Shown: positions 34,958 to 43,900 of the stretch, piece by piece | Position numbering within the stretch: the stretch's first letter is position 1 | Layout of the letters: each line of letters opens with the position of its first letter | Source: Actinosynnema pretiosum | GTDB taxonomy: Bacteria; Actinomycetota; Actinomycetes; Mycobacteriales; Pseudonocardiaceae | Reading direction: 5' to 3' | Assembly: GCF_024171695.1 (NCBI RefSeq) | Contig: NZ_JAMTCF010000002.1 | Location: forward strand, 496,001 to 560,000 | Length of the DNA stretch: 64,000 nt | The notes under the pieces: generated by a model | The model's database searches: none | What the model saw: the letters and a program-made list of their open reading frames with translations, nothing else | What the model was told of the DNA's origin: nothing | Program-made: the position numbers and the translations under genes

Positions 34958-35022
34958 CCTGACGTGGGGGCGGGGGAAGCGCCCCCACGTCAGGCGCTGC
35001 GCCGCGAAGCGGCGCAGACGCC
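34958..35022 (+). ncRNA. Two adjacent strong hairpins in the LexA-controlled leader
   Basis: Hairpin 1: CCTGACGTGGGGGCG (34958-34972) with its perfect complement at 34980-34994, 7-base loop. Hairpin 2: CTGCGCCGC (34997-35005) with GCGGCGCAG (35009-35017), extended by GGCG/CGCC with one bulge. Both lie just after the LexA palindrome and within the first 90 nt of the expected transcript; a two-codon ORF (ATG CCC TGA) runs into hairpin 1. Neither stem has a T-tract, so they are not ordinary terminators. This may be a structured 5' leader or a small RNA; no gene is supported up to 35178. Confidence 0.4.
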
Positions 35023-35178
35023 CAACTGCTGCACCACGCCCCTCACTGCCACCGGATGCCCTTGGTCTCTTCCTCGGTCCCGCAGACATCTTTTCCCCGG
35101 TCCCACCCCCAACGCCCCCTGTTCCCCCCTCATCCCCGCCCCTCCCACCGGGCGACAACCACGCGCGAAGGGCGGCCC

Positions 35179-35922
35179 GTGAGCCGAGGACTCCTGGGGT
35201 ACGGGCAGCACATCGACGTCGTGGAACGGGAAACAGCACTGCTGGCGGTCGCCGCGCGCGGCAGACCCGAGCTCCAGGTCCCCGCCTGCCCAGGCCTCAA
35301 CCTCGGCGAGACCGCCCGACACGTCGGCAGCACCCAGCGCATGGTCCTGGCCCGCGTCGACGGCTCATCCCAGTGGCAGCACGAGCCCACCCCCGACCAG
35401 GACCTGCCCACCTACCTCCTCCAGGGCCTGACCCCGCTGCTCGAAGCACTGCGCGCCTCCGACCCGGCCGAACCGTGCGACACCTGGTCCCCACCCCGGC
35501 GCGACATCGCCTTCTGGGCCCGCAGGCTCGCCCACGAGGCGACCGTGCACCGGATGGACGCGCAAGCCGCGGCCGGGATCGACCTGGACCCGGTCGCCGA
35601 CGACCTCGCCCTCGACGGGATCGACGAGGTGCTGTCGCTCTGGCTGGGCCACCGCCTGGACGTGCTGGGCGTGCGCGGGACGCGGGAGGGCTCGGTGCTG
35701 CTGCGGGCAGGCGCCCACGCCTGGCTGGCCAGAACCGGCCCCGACCCGGCCACCTACCACCTCGCGCGGCCGGGGGAGCGCGGCGACGGGGTCGTGACCG
35801 GGACGCCGACCGCGCTGTACCGCTGGCTGTGGGGCCGCGTGCCCGACCGCGAGGTGGCCCCCAGGGGCGACCGGGACGCGATCGCGCAGCTGTGGGCGCT
35901 GCTGCGCCTGGCCACGAAGTAG
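35179..35922 (+). CDS. Maleylpyruvate isomerase/DinB-fold mycothiol-dependent protein
   Basis: 247 residues. The N-terminal half is the four-helix DinB/MDMPI domain: IDVVERETALLAVAARG, PGLNLGETARHVGSTQRMVL, FWARRLAHEATVHRMDAQAA, where HEATVHRMD contributes metal-binding histidines. The C-terminal half is the MDMPI C domain (VLLRAGAHAWLARTGPD, GVVTGTPTALYRWLWGR). Family members use mycothiol as cofactor or conjugate it to electrophiles. The promoter region about 240 bp upstream carries a perfect LexA-type box, so induction by DNA damage is possible. The GTG start has GAAGGG 8 bases upstream. Confidence 0.82.
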   Translation: MSRGLLGYGQHIDVVERETALLAVAARGRPELQVPACPGLNLGETARHVGSTQRMVLARVDGSSQWQHEPTPDQDLPTYLLQGLTPLLEALRASDPAEPCDTWSPPRRDIAFWARRLAHEATVHRMDAQAAAGIDLDPVADDLALDGIDEVLSLWLGHRLDVLGVRGTREGSVLLRAGAHAWLARTGPDPATYHLARPGERGDGVVTGTPTALYRWLWGRVPDREVAPRGDRDAIAQLWALLRLATK

Positions 35923-35957
35923 GCGCGCCCCCTCGGATCGCCGGTCCGGAAAGCCGA

Positions 35958-35990
35958 AGGCCCGCGCTCCCCACCGGGAAGCACGGGCCT
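35958..35990. terminator. Imperfect hairpin between convergent genes
   Basis: AGGCCCG (35958-35964) pairs with CGGGCCT (35984-35990), with a further GCT/AGC pairing inside; located between the MDMPI-like and PhoD-like genes. Confidence 0.5.
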
Positions 35991-36000
35991 CGTCCCACGC

Positions 36001-36124
36001 CGACCTGCTCGCGCCTGTCAGCTCATGCCAGACCTGGTCGCGCCCGTCAGCTCACACCTGACCTGCTCGCACCAGACCTGCTCACGCCTGACCTGCTCAC
36101 ATCCGCCAGCTCACATCCGCCAGC
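36001..36124. repeat. Degenerate ACCTGCTC/CAGCTCAC repeats
   Basis: The 120 bp before the PhoD-like stop codon are built from imperfect copies of ACCTGCTCGC and GTCAGCTCAC blocks, ending in two near-identical ATCCGCCAGCTCAC units. Non-coding, 3' of both neighbours. Confidence 0.6.
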
Positions 36125-37720
36125 TCACAGCTCCAGGTCGGCGACCTCGGTGAGCTTCTCGGCCTCCTTGGCCGTCTCCAGCCGGAACCGGGCCTTCCTG
36201 CCCTCGATCCGCAGCTGCCCCACCGAGTTCCCGAAGTGCGGGCCGCTCTCCCGGCGCCACGCCAGCGGGTCCTGCGAGATGCCCTGCCGGTCGGCGCGCT
36301 TCCGCAGCCACCGGGTGACCGGCTTGGTCCAGAACAGCGCGAACGCGGGCCGGAAGAACCACGGCGGGTCGTTGTGCACCGGCGAGCACACCAGCTGGTA
36401 GATCGCCGAGTCGGTCGGCTTCGGGTACTCCGCGCGCACCGCGTAGCTGTGGTGCACGTCCCCGGACAGCACGCAGATCTTCGCGGGCGCCTCCGCGCCC
36501 GTCCCGATCCGCGCGATCAGCTTCGACAGCCGCTCGAACGAGGCCCGGAACGCGGGCCAGTGCTCCAGGTCGGCGACCTGCCTGACCTTCTCGCCCAGCG
36601 CGCCCCGCCAACCCGGCTGGGCGGCGGCGTGCTCGTTGAGCGACTGCAGGTGGCTCAGGCCGTGCGGCATCAGCCAGGGCAGCGACGAGCCGATCAGCAG
36701 GTGGTCGAAGTCGCCCTCGGCGTTGCGCTCGATCCAGTCGAACTCGTCGTTGCTGATCATCAGCCGGTCGCCGTCGAGGATGCGCCCGCAGCGGGTGTCG
36801 ATCACCAGCAGCCGCACCCGGCCGAAGTCGCGCCGGTAGCTCCACCAGGTCGACTTGCGCCCGTCCAGCTCGGCGTCGGCGGCCTCGGCGAACTCCTCCA
36901 GCAGGTGCTGGGTGTCGCCCTCGGCCGAGGTGACCTTGCCGAACAGGTCGTCCTGGGCCAGCGTGTCCGGGTCGAGGTTGCCGAGCTGCTGGTAGACCCA
37001 GTACGAGGCCAGGCCCGCGCGGATGCGCTCCGGCCACCACGGCTTGCGGGCCATCTGCTCGCGCCACGTGCGGGAGGTGTTCCAGTCGTCGCGCACGTCG
37101 TGGTCGTCGAAGATCATCGAGGTGGGGACGGTGGACAGCAGCCAGCGGATCTCCGGGTCGCCCCAGGTCTCGTGGTACAGCTCGGCGTACTCGCGGAACT
37201 CCACCACCTCGCCCTTGGGCTCGCGCCCGTCCCTGCGCTCCGCCAGCCACTCCTTGATCCGAGGGGTGGGCTCGTCGGCGTAGACCTGGTCGCCGAGCAG
37301 CAGCAGCGCGTCCGGCCACTCCTCGACGGGCTGGTCCTTCATGCGCAGCGCGAAGGCGTCGAGCGCGTCAGGACCGAGCTTGTCGGCCTTGCGCCCGTCG
37401 TGCTTGGCGGCTCGGCAGGAGCCGAACACCAGGTTGTGGGTGTTGTCGTCGGGGGATTTGGTCCGGATCACGCAGGGCGGGAACGGCGAGTCGGGCTCAG
37501 GCCAGGCCTGCGTCCCGTCGAGGGCGACCTCGTAGGGGGTGGTCGTGCCGGGAACGAGGTCCCGGACGACGACGAGCGCGAAGTGCTGCTCGCCGACCTG
37601 GAAAGTCCGTGCCGAGTGACCGGCGACGGTCACCTCGCAGGAAGAATCGGTTTCCACCCAGACGGTCGCCGAGGAACCGTTCACGTGCCGCAGCACCGGG
37701 CCGAGAACCAGTTGCGCCAT
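36125..37720 (-). CDS. PhoD-like alkaline phosphatase family protein
   Basis: 531 residues. An N-terminal beta-sandwich (residues ~1-90, PhoD_N-like: LGPVLRHVNGSSATVWVET) is followed by the metallophosphatase domain: FGSCRAAK, LLLLGDQVYADE, SMIFDDHDVRDDWN, LLVIDTRCGR and CVLSGDVHHSYAV. These match PhoD metal ligands. It lacks a Tat signal peptide and begins directly at MAQLVLGP, so unlike classical PhoD it is probably cytoplasmic; the substrate is unknown. TAGCCT lies 8 bases before the ATG and overlaps the -10 element of the divergent VOC gene. Confidence 0.85.
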   Translation of the reverse strand: MAQLVLGPVLRHVNGSSATVWVETDSSCEVTVAGHSARTFQVGEQHFALVVVRDLVPGTTTPYEVALDGTQAWPEPDSPFPPCVIRTKSPDDNTHNLVFGSCRAAKHDGRKADKLGPDALDAFALRMKDQPVEEWPDALLLLGDQVYADEPTPRIKEWLAERRDGREPKGEVVEFREYAELYHETWGDPEIRWLLSTVPTSMIFDDHDVRDDWNTSRTWREQMARKPWWPERIRAGLASYWVYQQLGNLDPDTLAQDDLFGKVTSAEGDTQHLLEEFAEAADAELDGRKSTWWSYRRDFGRVRLLVIDTRCGRILDGDRLMISNDEFDWIERNAEGDFDHLLIGSSLPWLMPHGLSHLQSLNEHAAAQPGWRGALGEKVRQVADLEHWPAFRASFERLSKLIARIGTGAEAPAKICVLSGDVHHSYAVRAEYPKPTDSAIYQLVCSPVHNDPPWFFRPAFALFWTKPVTRWLRKRADRQGISQDPLAWRRESGPHFGNSVGQLRIEGRKARFRLETAKEAEKLTEVADLEL

Positions 37721-37728
37721 GATCGGAG

Positions 37729-37738
37729 AGGCTACCGT
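37729..37738. promoter_or_regulatory. Overlapping divergent -10 elements
   Basis: The 10-base string AGGCTACCGT holds TAGCCT on the minus strand (37729-37734, 8 bases before the PhoD-like ATG) and TACCGT on the plus strand (37733-37738, 6 bases before the VOC ATG at 37745). The two elements share the central TA. Confidence 0.5.
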
Positions 37739-37744
37739 CGGGCG

Positions 37745-38575
37745 ATGTCAACTACATGGTGCAGCGTTGTTGTTGATGCGCGGGATCACAGGGCTTTGGC
37801 CGGTTTCTGGTCGGAACTGCTCGGCGTTCCCGGTCCAGGGGGAGCCGTTTCGCCCGTTTCGCCGGTTTTGCTGGACGATGCGGTAGCGCCCGGTTCACCG
37901 GCTGTTGGCGGTGACGAGGGTTCGGTGAACTCTGCGGTCCCCGCGCCTCCCGCGCCCTCCACCTCTCCGCCGGACGAGTCGGTGCTGGACGTCGAGGGCC
38001 TGGAACTGCTGTTCGGGGTGGGCGTGGACGCGAAGGTCGAGAAGAACCGCGTGCACCTGGACGTGAACAGCCGGAGCGCGGAGCACCAGGCCGAACTGGT
38101 CGACCGGGCCCTGGCCCTGGGCGCGGCCCGCGCGGACATCGGCCAGCGCGACGTCCCGTGGGTGGTCCTGACCGACCCGGAGGGCAACGAGTTCTGCGTC
38201 CTGGACCCGAGGGACGGCTACGCGACAGCGGGCCCACTGGCGGCGGTGGTGTGCGACGCCCACACCCCGACCACCCAAGCCCGCTTCTGGTCGGCCGCGA
38301 CGGGCCTGGAGGTGTTCCGGACGCACGAGAAGTTCGCGTCCCTGAAGCCGGAGCGCGGCCCGTGGCTGGAGTTCGTGCGCACGGACGACCGGAAGCGCTC
38401 CAAGCTGCGCGTCCACCTGGACGTGGCTCCCGGCGTGGACGACGCCACCGGCTCCGAGGTCGACCGCCTGCTGGCCCTGGGCGCGGCCCACGTGGACATC
38501 GGTCAGCGCGACGTCCCGTGGGTGGTCCTGACCGACCCCGAGGGCAACGAGTTCTGCGTCCTGACCCCGAGGTGA
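37745..38575 (+). CDS. Two-domain VOC (glyoxalase-like) protein
   Basis: 276 residues with two VOC modules. Each ends in a shared block around DIGQRDVPWVVLTDPEGNEF, near residues 131-155 and 248-272. The two copies are almost identical in DNA too (about 38140-38200 and 38490-38560). The first module is interrupted by a 45-residue Pro/Ser/Val-rich insert (about residues 30-78), absent from the second. The second module keeps AVVCDAHTPTTQARFWSAATGLEVF. Such proteins resemble actinobacterial glyoxalase/dioxygenase-fold proteins of unknown substrate. The ATG start is probably leaderless. Confidence 0.85.
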   Translation: MSTTWCSVVVDARDHRALAGFWSELLGVPGPGGAVSPVSPVLLDDAVAPGSPAVGGDEGSVNSAVPAPPAPSTSPPDESVLDVEGLELLFGVGVDAKVEKNRVHLDVNSRSAEHQAELVDRALALGAARADIGQRDVPWVVLTDPEGNEFCVLDPRDGYATAGPLAAVVCDAHTPTTQARFWSAATGLEVFRTHEKFASLKPERGPWLEFVRTDDRKRSKLRVHLDVAPGVDDATGSEVDRLLALGAAHVDIGQRDVPWVVLTDPEGNEFCVLTPR

Positions 38576-38967
38576 CCACCCCGCCTACCTGGTAGTCCGC
38601 CTCCGGCCTCCTCCAGCCGAGGGCTCCAAGCGCCCCGCCGTGCCCGCCCCCGGCGGTACCCGCCTGCCCGCCCACTCGCCTGCTCGCCCGCCTGCCTGCT
38701 TTCTTGCCCGCTCGCTCGCCCTCCCGCTCACCCAGGTTCGCCTCCCTGCCCGTCCGTTTCTCCGCCCTCCCGCCCGCCTGCTCGCTCGCCCACTTGCCCT
38801 CCCGCTCGCCCACTCGCCCTACTGCCCGCCCGCTCACCCTGCCGCCGGTGCGCTCCAACGCCCTCCCGCTCGTCCTGCCGCCTGTGCTCTCCAGCGCCTA
38901 CCTACCCGCCCACCCACCCACCTGCTCGCTCTCTCGCTTTGCTCTATCGCTCGTGCCCCGCACTCCC
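38576..38967. repeat. Pyrimidine-rich low-complexity spacer
   Basis: From about 38640 to 38950 the + strand is almost purine-free outside single G residues, made of repeated CTCGCC, CCCGCT, CCTGCC and CACCCA blocks. Translations of it in several frames give only P/A/L/R/S low-complexity peptides, so no gene is supported. The stretch ends at the -10 element of the GntR gene. Confidence 0.7.
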
Positions 38968-38973
38968 TATAGT
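38968..38973 (+). promoter_or_regulatory. -10 element of the gntR-acdS operon, with AT-rich start region
   Basis: TATAGT, 6 bases before the ATG at 38980. Just downstream, ATATGCAATATATT is the most AT-rich stretch nearby and holds the AATATATT palindrome, a candidate operator for the GntR protein itself. Confidence 0.45.
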
Positions 38974-38979
38974 GCCGAT

Positions 38980-39618
38980 ATGCAATATATTGGCCGCGCC
39001 CTCTATCGGGACCAGGCGTTGTCGGCGATCCGTGAGGCGATCATGGTCGGCGATCTGGCCCCCGGCGCGCCGATTCGCGACGTCGAGCTGGCCGAACGGC
39101 TCGGGTTGTCGCGGACTCCGGTGCGGGAGGCGTTGGCGCGGTTGACCGACGAGGGCCTGGTCGAGTCGAAGCCGCACAGCTACACGCGGGTCACCGAGCT
39201 GAGCACGTCGGCGGTCCGGGACGCGCACGCCGTCGTCCAGGCCATGCACGCCCTCGCGGTCCGCCTGGCCGTCCCGCTCATGGACGCGGGCGACCTCGAC
39301 GCGATGCGCTCGGCGAACACCCGGTTCGCGTCGGCCCTGGTCGACGGCGACGTGGCCGCCGCGCTGGCGGCCGACGACGAGTTCCACGACGTCGCGGTGC
39401 GGCGCAGCGGCAACTTCGCCGTCGTCGCCACGATCGAGCGCTACACCCCGCTGGTGCGCCGCCTTGAGCGGCTGCGGTTCGGCACCCCGCCAGGTCGTCA
39501 CTCCGTGGCGATGCACGAAGAGATCATCGCCGCCTGCGCGGCCCCGGACGCCGACCTCGCCGCCGTGCTGGTCGAGCGCAACTGGGCGACGCTGGCGGAC
39601 CTGCTCGAGGAGGACTGA
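38980..39618 (+). CDS. GntR-family regulator, FadR/FCD subgroup
   Basis: 212 residues. The winged helix-turn-helix occupies ~8-72 ([23 protein letters not shown], then [21 protein letters not shown] with the typical RTPVREAL recognition helix). The C-terminal FCD ligand domain follows, with [14 protein letters not shown] and [14 protein letters not shown] carrying the residues that bind metal or carboxylate ligands. It is separated by one base from the ACC deaminase gene, so the two are co-translated and it is the likely local regulator, perhaps responding to ACC or a related amino acid. Elsewhere acdS is usually controlled by the Lrp-type regulator AcdR. Confidence 0.88.
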   Translation: MQYIGRALYRDQALSAIREAIMVGDLAPGAPIRDVELAERLGLSRTPVREALARLTDEGLVESKPHSYTRVTELSTSAVRDAHAVVQAMHALAVRLAVPLMDAGDLDAMRSANTRFASALVDGDVAAALAADDEFHDVAVRRSGNFAVVATIERYTPLVRRLERLRFGTPPGRHSVAMHEEIIAACAAPDADLAAVLVERNWATLADLLEED

Positions 39619-39619
39619 C

Positions 39620-40615
39620 GTGGCACTGGACGACTTCAGCCGCTTCCCGCTGACCTTCGGCCCGTCGCCGGTCCACCCGCTGGAGCGCCTGACCGCGCAC
39701 CTGGGCGGCGCGCGGGTGTGGGCCAAGCGCGAGGACTGCAACTCCGGCCTCGCCTACGGCGGCAACAAGACCAGGAAGCTGGAGTACCTGGTCGCCGACG
39801 CCCTGGCGCAGGGCTGCGACACCCTCGTCTCCATCGGCGGTGTGCAGTCCAACCACACCCGCCAGGTAGCAGCCGCCGCCGCACGCGCCGGACTCCAGTG
39901 CGTGCTGGTGCAGGAGAGCTGGGTCGACTGGCCGGACGCGGTGTACGACCGGGTGGGCAACATCCTGCTGAGCAGGCTCATGGGCGCCGACGTCCGCCTG
40001 GTCGAAGCGGGCTTCGGCATCGGCGTGAAGCCCGCGTGGGAACAGGCCGTGGACGACGTGCGAGCCCGAGGCGGCAAGCCCTACGCCATCCCCGCAGGCG
40101 CCTCGGACCACCCGCTGGGCGGCCTCGGCTTCGCGGGCTGGGCGGCCGAGGTCGACCGCCAGGAGAAGGAGTTGGGCGTCCACTTCGACACGATCGTGGT
40201 CTGCTCCGTCACCGGCAGCACCCAGGCGGGGATGGTCGCGGGCTGGGCGGGCACCGGCAGGCGGATCATCGGCATCGACGGCTCGGCCAAGCCCGAGGAG
40301 ACCAAGGACCAGGTCACCAGGATCGCGAAGAACACCGCGTCCCTGCTGGGCGTGGAGGTGGCGGACGACGAGGTCATCCTCGACGAGCGCTTCCACGAGG
40401 GCATCTACGGCGTGCCGGGCGAGTCCACCACCGAGGCCATGAAGCTGGGCGCACGCCTGGAAGGCATGATCACCGACCCCGTGTACGAGGGCAAGTCCCT
40501 GGCAGGCCTGGTCGAACTGGTCTCCACCGGCGAAATCCCGAAGGACTCCACAGTCCTCTACGCCCACCTGGGCGGCCAACCCGCCCTGAACGCCTACAGC
40601 AGCCTCTTCCGCTAA
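39620..40615 (+). CDS. acdS: 1-aminocyclopropane-1-carboxylate deaminase
   Basis: 331 residues, PLP fold type II. The PLP lysine is K50 in [12 protein letters not shown], with [11 protein letters not shown] binding substrate. Residues that distinguish true ACC deaminase from D-cysteine desulfhydrase are present: Y289-E290 in DPVYEGKS and L317 in [10 protein letters not shown], equivalent to Y294, E295 and L322 of the Pseudomonas enzyme. It converts ACC, the ethylene precursor, to 2-oxobutyrate and ammonia, a trait of plant-associated bacteria. The GTG has a strong GAGGAGG ribosome-binding site overlapping the end of the GntR gene. Confidence 0.92.
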   Translation: MALDDFSRFPLTFGPSPVHPLERLTAHLGGARVWAKREDCNSGLAYGGNKTRKLEYLVADALAQGCDTLVSIGGVQSNHTRQVAAAAARAGLQCVLVQESWVDWPDAVYDRVGNILLSRLMGADVRLVEAGFGIGVKPAWEQAVDDVRARGGKPYAIPAGASDHPLGGLGFAGWAAEVDRQEKELGVHFDTIVVCSVTGSTQAGMVAGWAGTGRRIIGIDGSAKPEETKDQVTRIAKNTASLLGVEVADDEVILDERFHEGIYGVPGESTTEAMKLGARLEGMITDPVYEGKSLAGLVELVSTGEIPKDSTVLYAHLGGQPALNAYSSLFR

Positions 40616-40928
40616 CCACCACCCCTCCGCCGACAACCACCACCCCAGCGATCACCGCCAACCAAGCCACCACCGATGACTGGCACACCTCCCTGCCAGT
40701 CCCCGCCGACGCCCCGACTGCCCTCGGGGCGTCGGCGCCACGGCACGAACCGCGACCTGGCAGTCGCACCACGACGCGCCCCACGGTGGCTGCCCGGCAC
40801 GACCCAGCGGTGGTATCCGCTGTGGTCCTGGCCGCCTGGCCGCCTGGCCGCCTGGCCGCCTGGCCGCCTGGCCGCCTGGTGACCGACTGCCGGTGACCGG
40901 CTGCCGGTCGCCGGTCACCTGTCACCGG
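40616..40928. repeat. Intergenic region with perfect 8-bp tandem repeat and inverted repeats
   Basis: Six exact copies of CTGGCCGC lie at 40828-40875. They are followed by inverted GGTGACCG/CGGTCACC (40878-40885 and 40912-40919) with nested CCGGT repeats that could fold as a terminator for the convergent acdS and lhr genes. The rest of the gap, from 40616, is C-rich without a gene. Confidence 0.65.
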
Positions 40929-43900
40929 TCAGGCTCGTAGCCGGAGCCCCTTCGGAGTCGCCCGGAACCCCGCTTCCTGGAGCACACCTGCCAGTTTTGA
41001 ACCCAATGCCACCTCCCCATCCGCCCGCTGCACGGACAACTGCCCGAGCCACCCGTCACGCACCGCCCGGCTCAACCCCTGCGCCGCGGCACGCAAGGGC
41101 TCGTCCTCCTCGGTGAACGACAGCAGCGACTTCCCGCCCCGCTCGACGTACAGCACGGCCTCCCCGTCGACGAGCACGGCCAACGCCCCCGCCTTGCGCC
41201 CCGGCCGGTGCTTGCCACCACCAACCTGCTCCGGCCACGACAGCGCCGCCCCGTACGGCTGCGCCGGATCCGCCGCCGCCAGCACCACGGCGGTCGGACC
41301 TGACCGTGTCGAACCCCCTGGCCGCACCGGACCGCCCCAGCCCGCTGAACCGGCGAACCCCGCCGAACCAGCGAACCCCGCCGAACCGGCAGGCCCAACC
41401 GAACCGGCAGACCTGGCAGATCCTGCTGACCAGTTCGGCTCCGGCCCAGACCAGTCCGGCCCAGACCAGTCCGTTCCAGGGGCACCCGACCCCGGTGCCC
41501 CTGACTCCGATGTCCCCGTTTCAGGCCCGCCCGTTTCAGGCGCTCCCGGTTCCGGCCACTCCGACTCCGTCCGGCCCGGTGGGGCCGACAGGGCGCGCAG
41601 GCGGTCCACCGCGCCCCTCGCCGCGAACTGGGCCGCGCCCAAGCCCTCGACCACGTAGCCGCGCACCACCTGGCCCGACTCCTCCATCGCGCGCAGCACC
41701 CGGTACACCGCGCTGAAGCCACCGGTCACCCGTTCGGTGTCCAGCGCGCCCCTGGTCAGCACGCCGTGGCGCTCCAGGAACGCCTCCGCCCGCGCGTGCG
41801 CCCTGCGCGTCGGGTCCGGCGACGGCACCACGGCCAGCGACCAGCGGCCCGCCACCGTCGGCGGACCGGTTCGGCTCGGCATGTCCGGGCGGGTCGCGCG
41901 CATCCGCGCGTAGCGGCCCCTCGGCGTCGCGCGCTTCGGCTTGTGCGCGCCGCCGCCCGACACCAGCGCGCGCAGCGGGGCCAGGGTGTCGTTCGTGACC
42001 AGGCCCGCCCACACCAGGTCCCACAGCGCGCCGACCACCTCCTGATCGGTCGTCGGGCCCTGCAGCGCCACCCGGTCCACCACCTGCTGGAAGAACAGCG
42101 CCCCGCCCGCCAGCGCCTCCACCACGGCCGTGTGCAGTGGCGACTCCGGCGCCGACTCCGGGACCAGGTCCGGCAGCAGCAGGTCCGCCACGTCGGTCGG
42201 GGCCAGCGCCACCCAGCCGTCACCGCCCGCCAGCGCCCCGCACCCCGTCCAGGTCACCTCGCCCGCCGCGGTCAGCTCGTCCAGCAGCGCCGGGTGGTAG
42301 CCGGGCAACCGGGCGGGCAGCAGCAGCGACTCGACCGCGCTCGCGGGCAGCGGCGCGCCTGCCAGCTGCTCGACCACCGCGTACACGTCGTCCGCCGTCG
42401 GGGCCCCGCGCACCCGCCTGCCGACGCCGTGCCAGCCCGGCAGGAACCGGCCCAGCGCGGCTGGCTCCACCGGTTCCACCTCGGAGCGCAGCCTGGCCAG
42501 CGACGACCTGCGCAACCGCCGCAGCACCTCCGCGTCGCAGTACTCGGTGTGCGTGCCGCCCGGCCGCAGCTCCCCGCGCACCAACCGCCCCGTCGCGGCC
42601 ATCCGCTCCAGCACCCCGGTCACCACGGCCACCCCGAGCCCGAACCGCTCCGCCGCCTGCCCCGCCGGGAACGGCCCGTGCGTGCGCGCGTACCGGCCCA
42701 GCAGGTCGCCCAGCGGATCGGCCACCGGCTCGGTGAACACCTCGGGCACGCCCACCGGCAGCGCGACGCCCAGCGCGTCCCGCACCCGCCCGGCGTCCTC
42801 GATCGTGATCACCCGCTCGTGGCCCGCGATCCGCACCCGGATCGCCCGCCGCGCCGCCACCAGCTCGGCCAGCCACTCCGGCCGCACACCCCGGTCGGCG
42901 GCCTCCTCCTCGGACAGGTCGCCGAGGAACCGCAGCAGGTCGGCGGCCCCCTCGGCGTCCCGCGCGTGCCGGTCGGGCGCGAGCCGCTGCAGCGCCCGCT
43001 CGACCTCCTCCAGCACCTCCGGGTCGAGCAGCTCCCGGATCGCCTCCGACCCCAGCAGCTCCGCCAGCAGCGCCGAGTCCAGCGACAGCGCCGCCGCCCG
43101 CCGCTCGGCCAGCGGGGTGTCCGCCTCGTACAGGAACATCCCGACGTACCCGAACAGCAGGCTCCGCGCGAACGGCGACGGCGACGGCGTCTCCACCTCC
43201 ACCACGCGCACCCGCCTGGCCCGCACGTCGGCCATCAGCTCCCGCAGCCCCGGCACGTCGTACACGTCCTGCAGGCACTCCCGCATCGCCTCCAGCACCA
43301 CCGGGAAGCTCTCGTACTTCGAGGCGACCGACAGCAGTTGCGCCGCTCGCTGCCGCTGCTGCCACAGCGGGGTGCGCCGCCTCGGATCGCGCCGGGGCAG
43401 CAGCAGCGAGCGGGCCGCGCACTCCCGGAACCTCGCCGCGAACAGCGCCGACCCGCCCACCTCGGCGACCACGACCTGCTCCACCTCGTCCGGGTCGAGC
43501 AGCACGTCCTCCGCCCCGGCGACGGCCTGCCCGCCCTCGGCGTCGACCGCGTCCGGCAGCCGCACCACGATCCCGTCGTCCGAGTGCGCCACCTGCGCGT
43601 CCACCCCGCGCCGCTCCCGCAGCCGCGCCCCGATCGCCAGCGCCCACGGCGCGTTGACCTGCGCCCCGAACGGCGAGTGCACCACGAGCCGCCAGTCGCC
43701 CAGCTCGTCGCGGAACCGCTCCACCAGCACCGCCCGGTCGCTGGGCACGTGCCCGGTCGCCTCGCGCTGCTCCTTCAGGTAGGTCAGCAGGTTCGCCGTG
43801 GCCCACTCGTCCAGCCCGGCCGCCGCCGCGCGCCCCACTGCCTCGGGCTCGGGCAGCGCCGACACCTCCCGCAGGAACCGCCCGAGCGCCCGCCCCAGCT

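Noticed and set aside
34904..35182. 92-codon frame starting GTG at 34904
   Set aside because: It begins inside the promoter and covers the LexA box and hairpins; the product is P/R/T-rich without similarity to anything I recognise.
38576..38979. Protein-coding extension upstream of the GntR gene
   Set aside because: The in-frame codons come from pyrimidine repeats; the GntR N-terminus and TATAGT element place the start at 38980.
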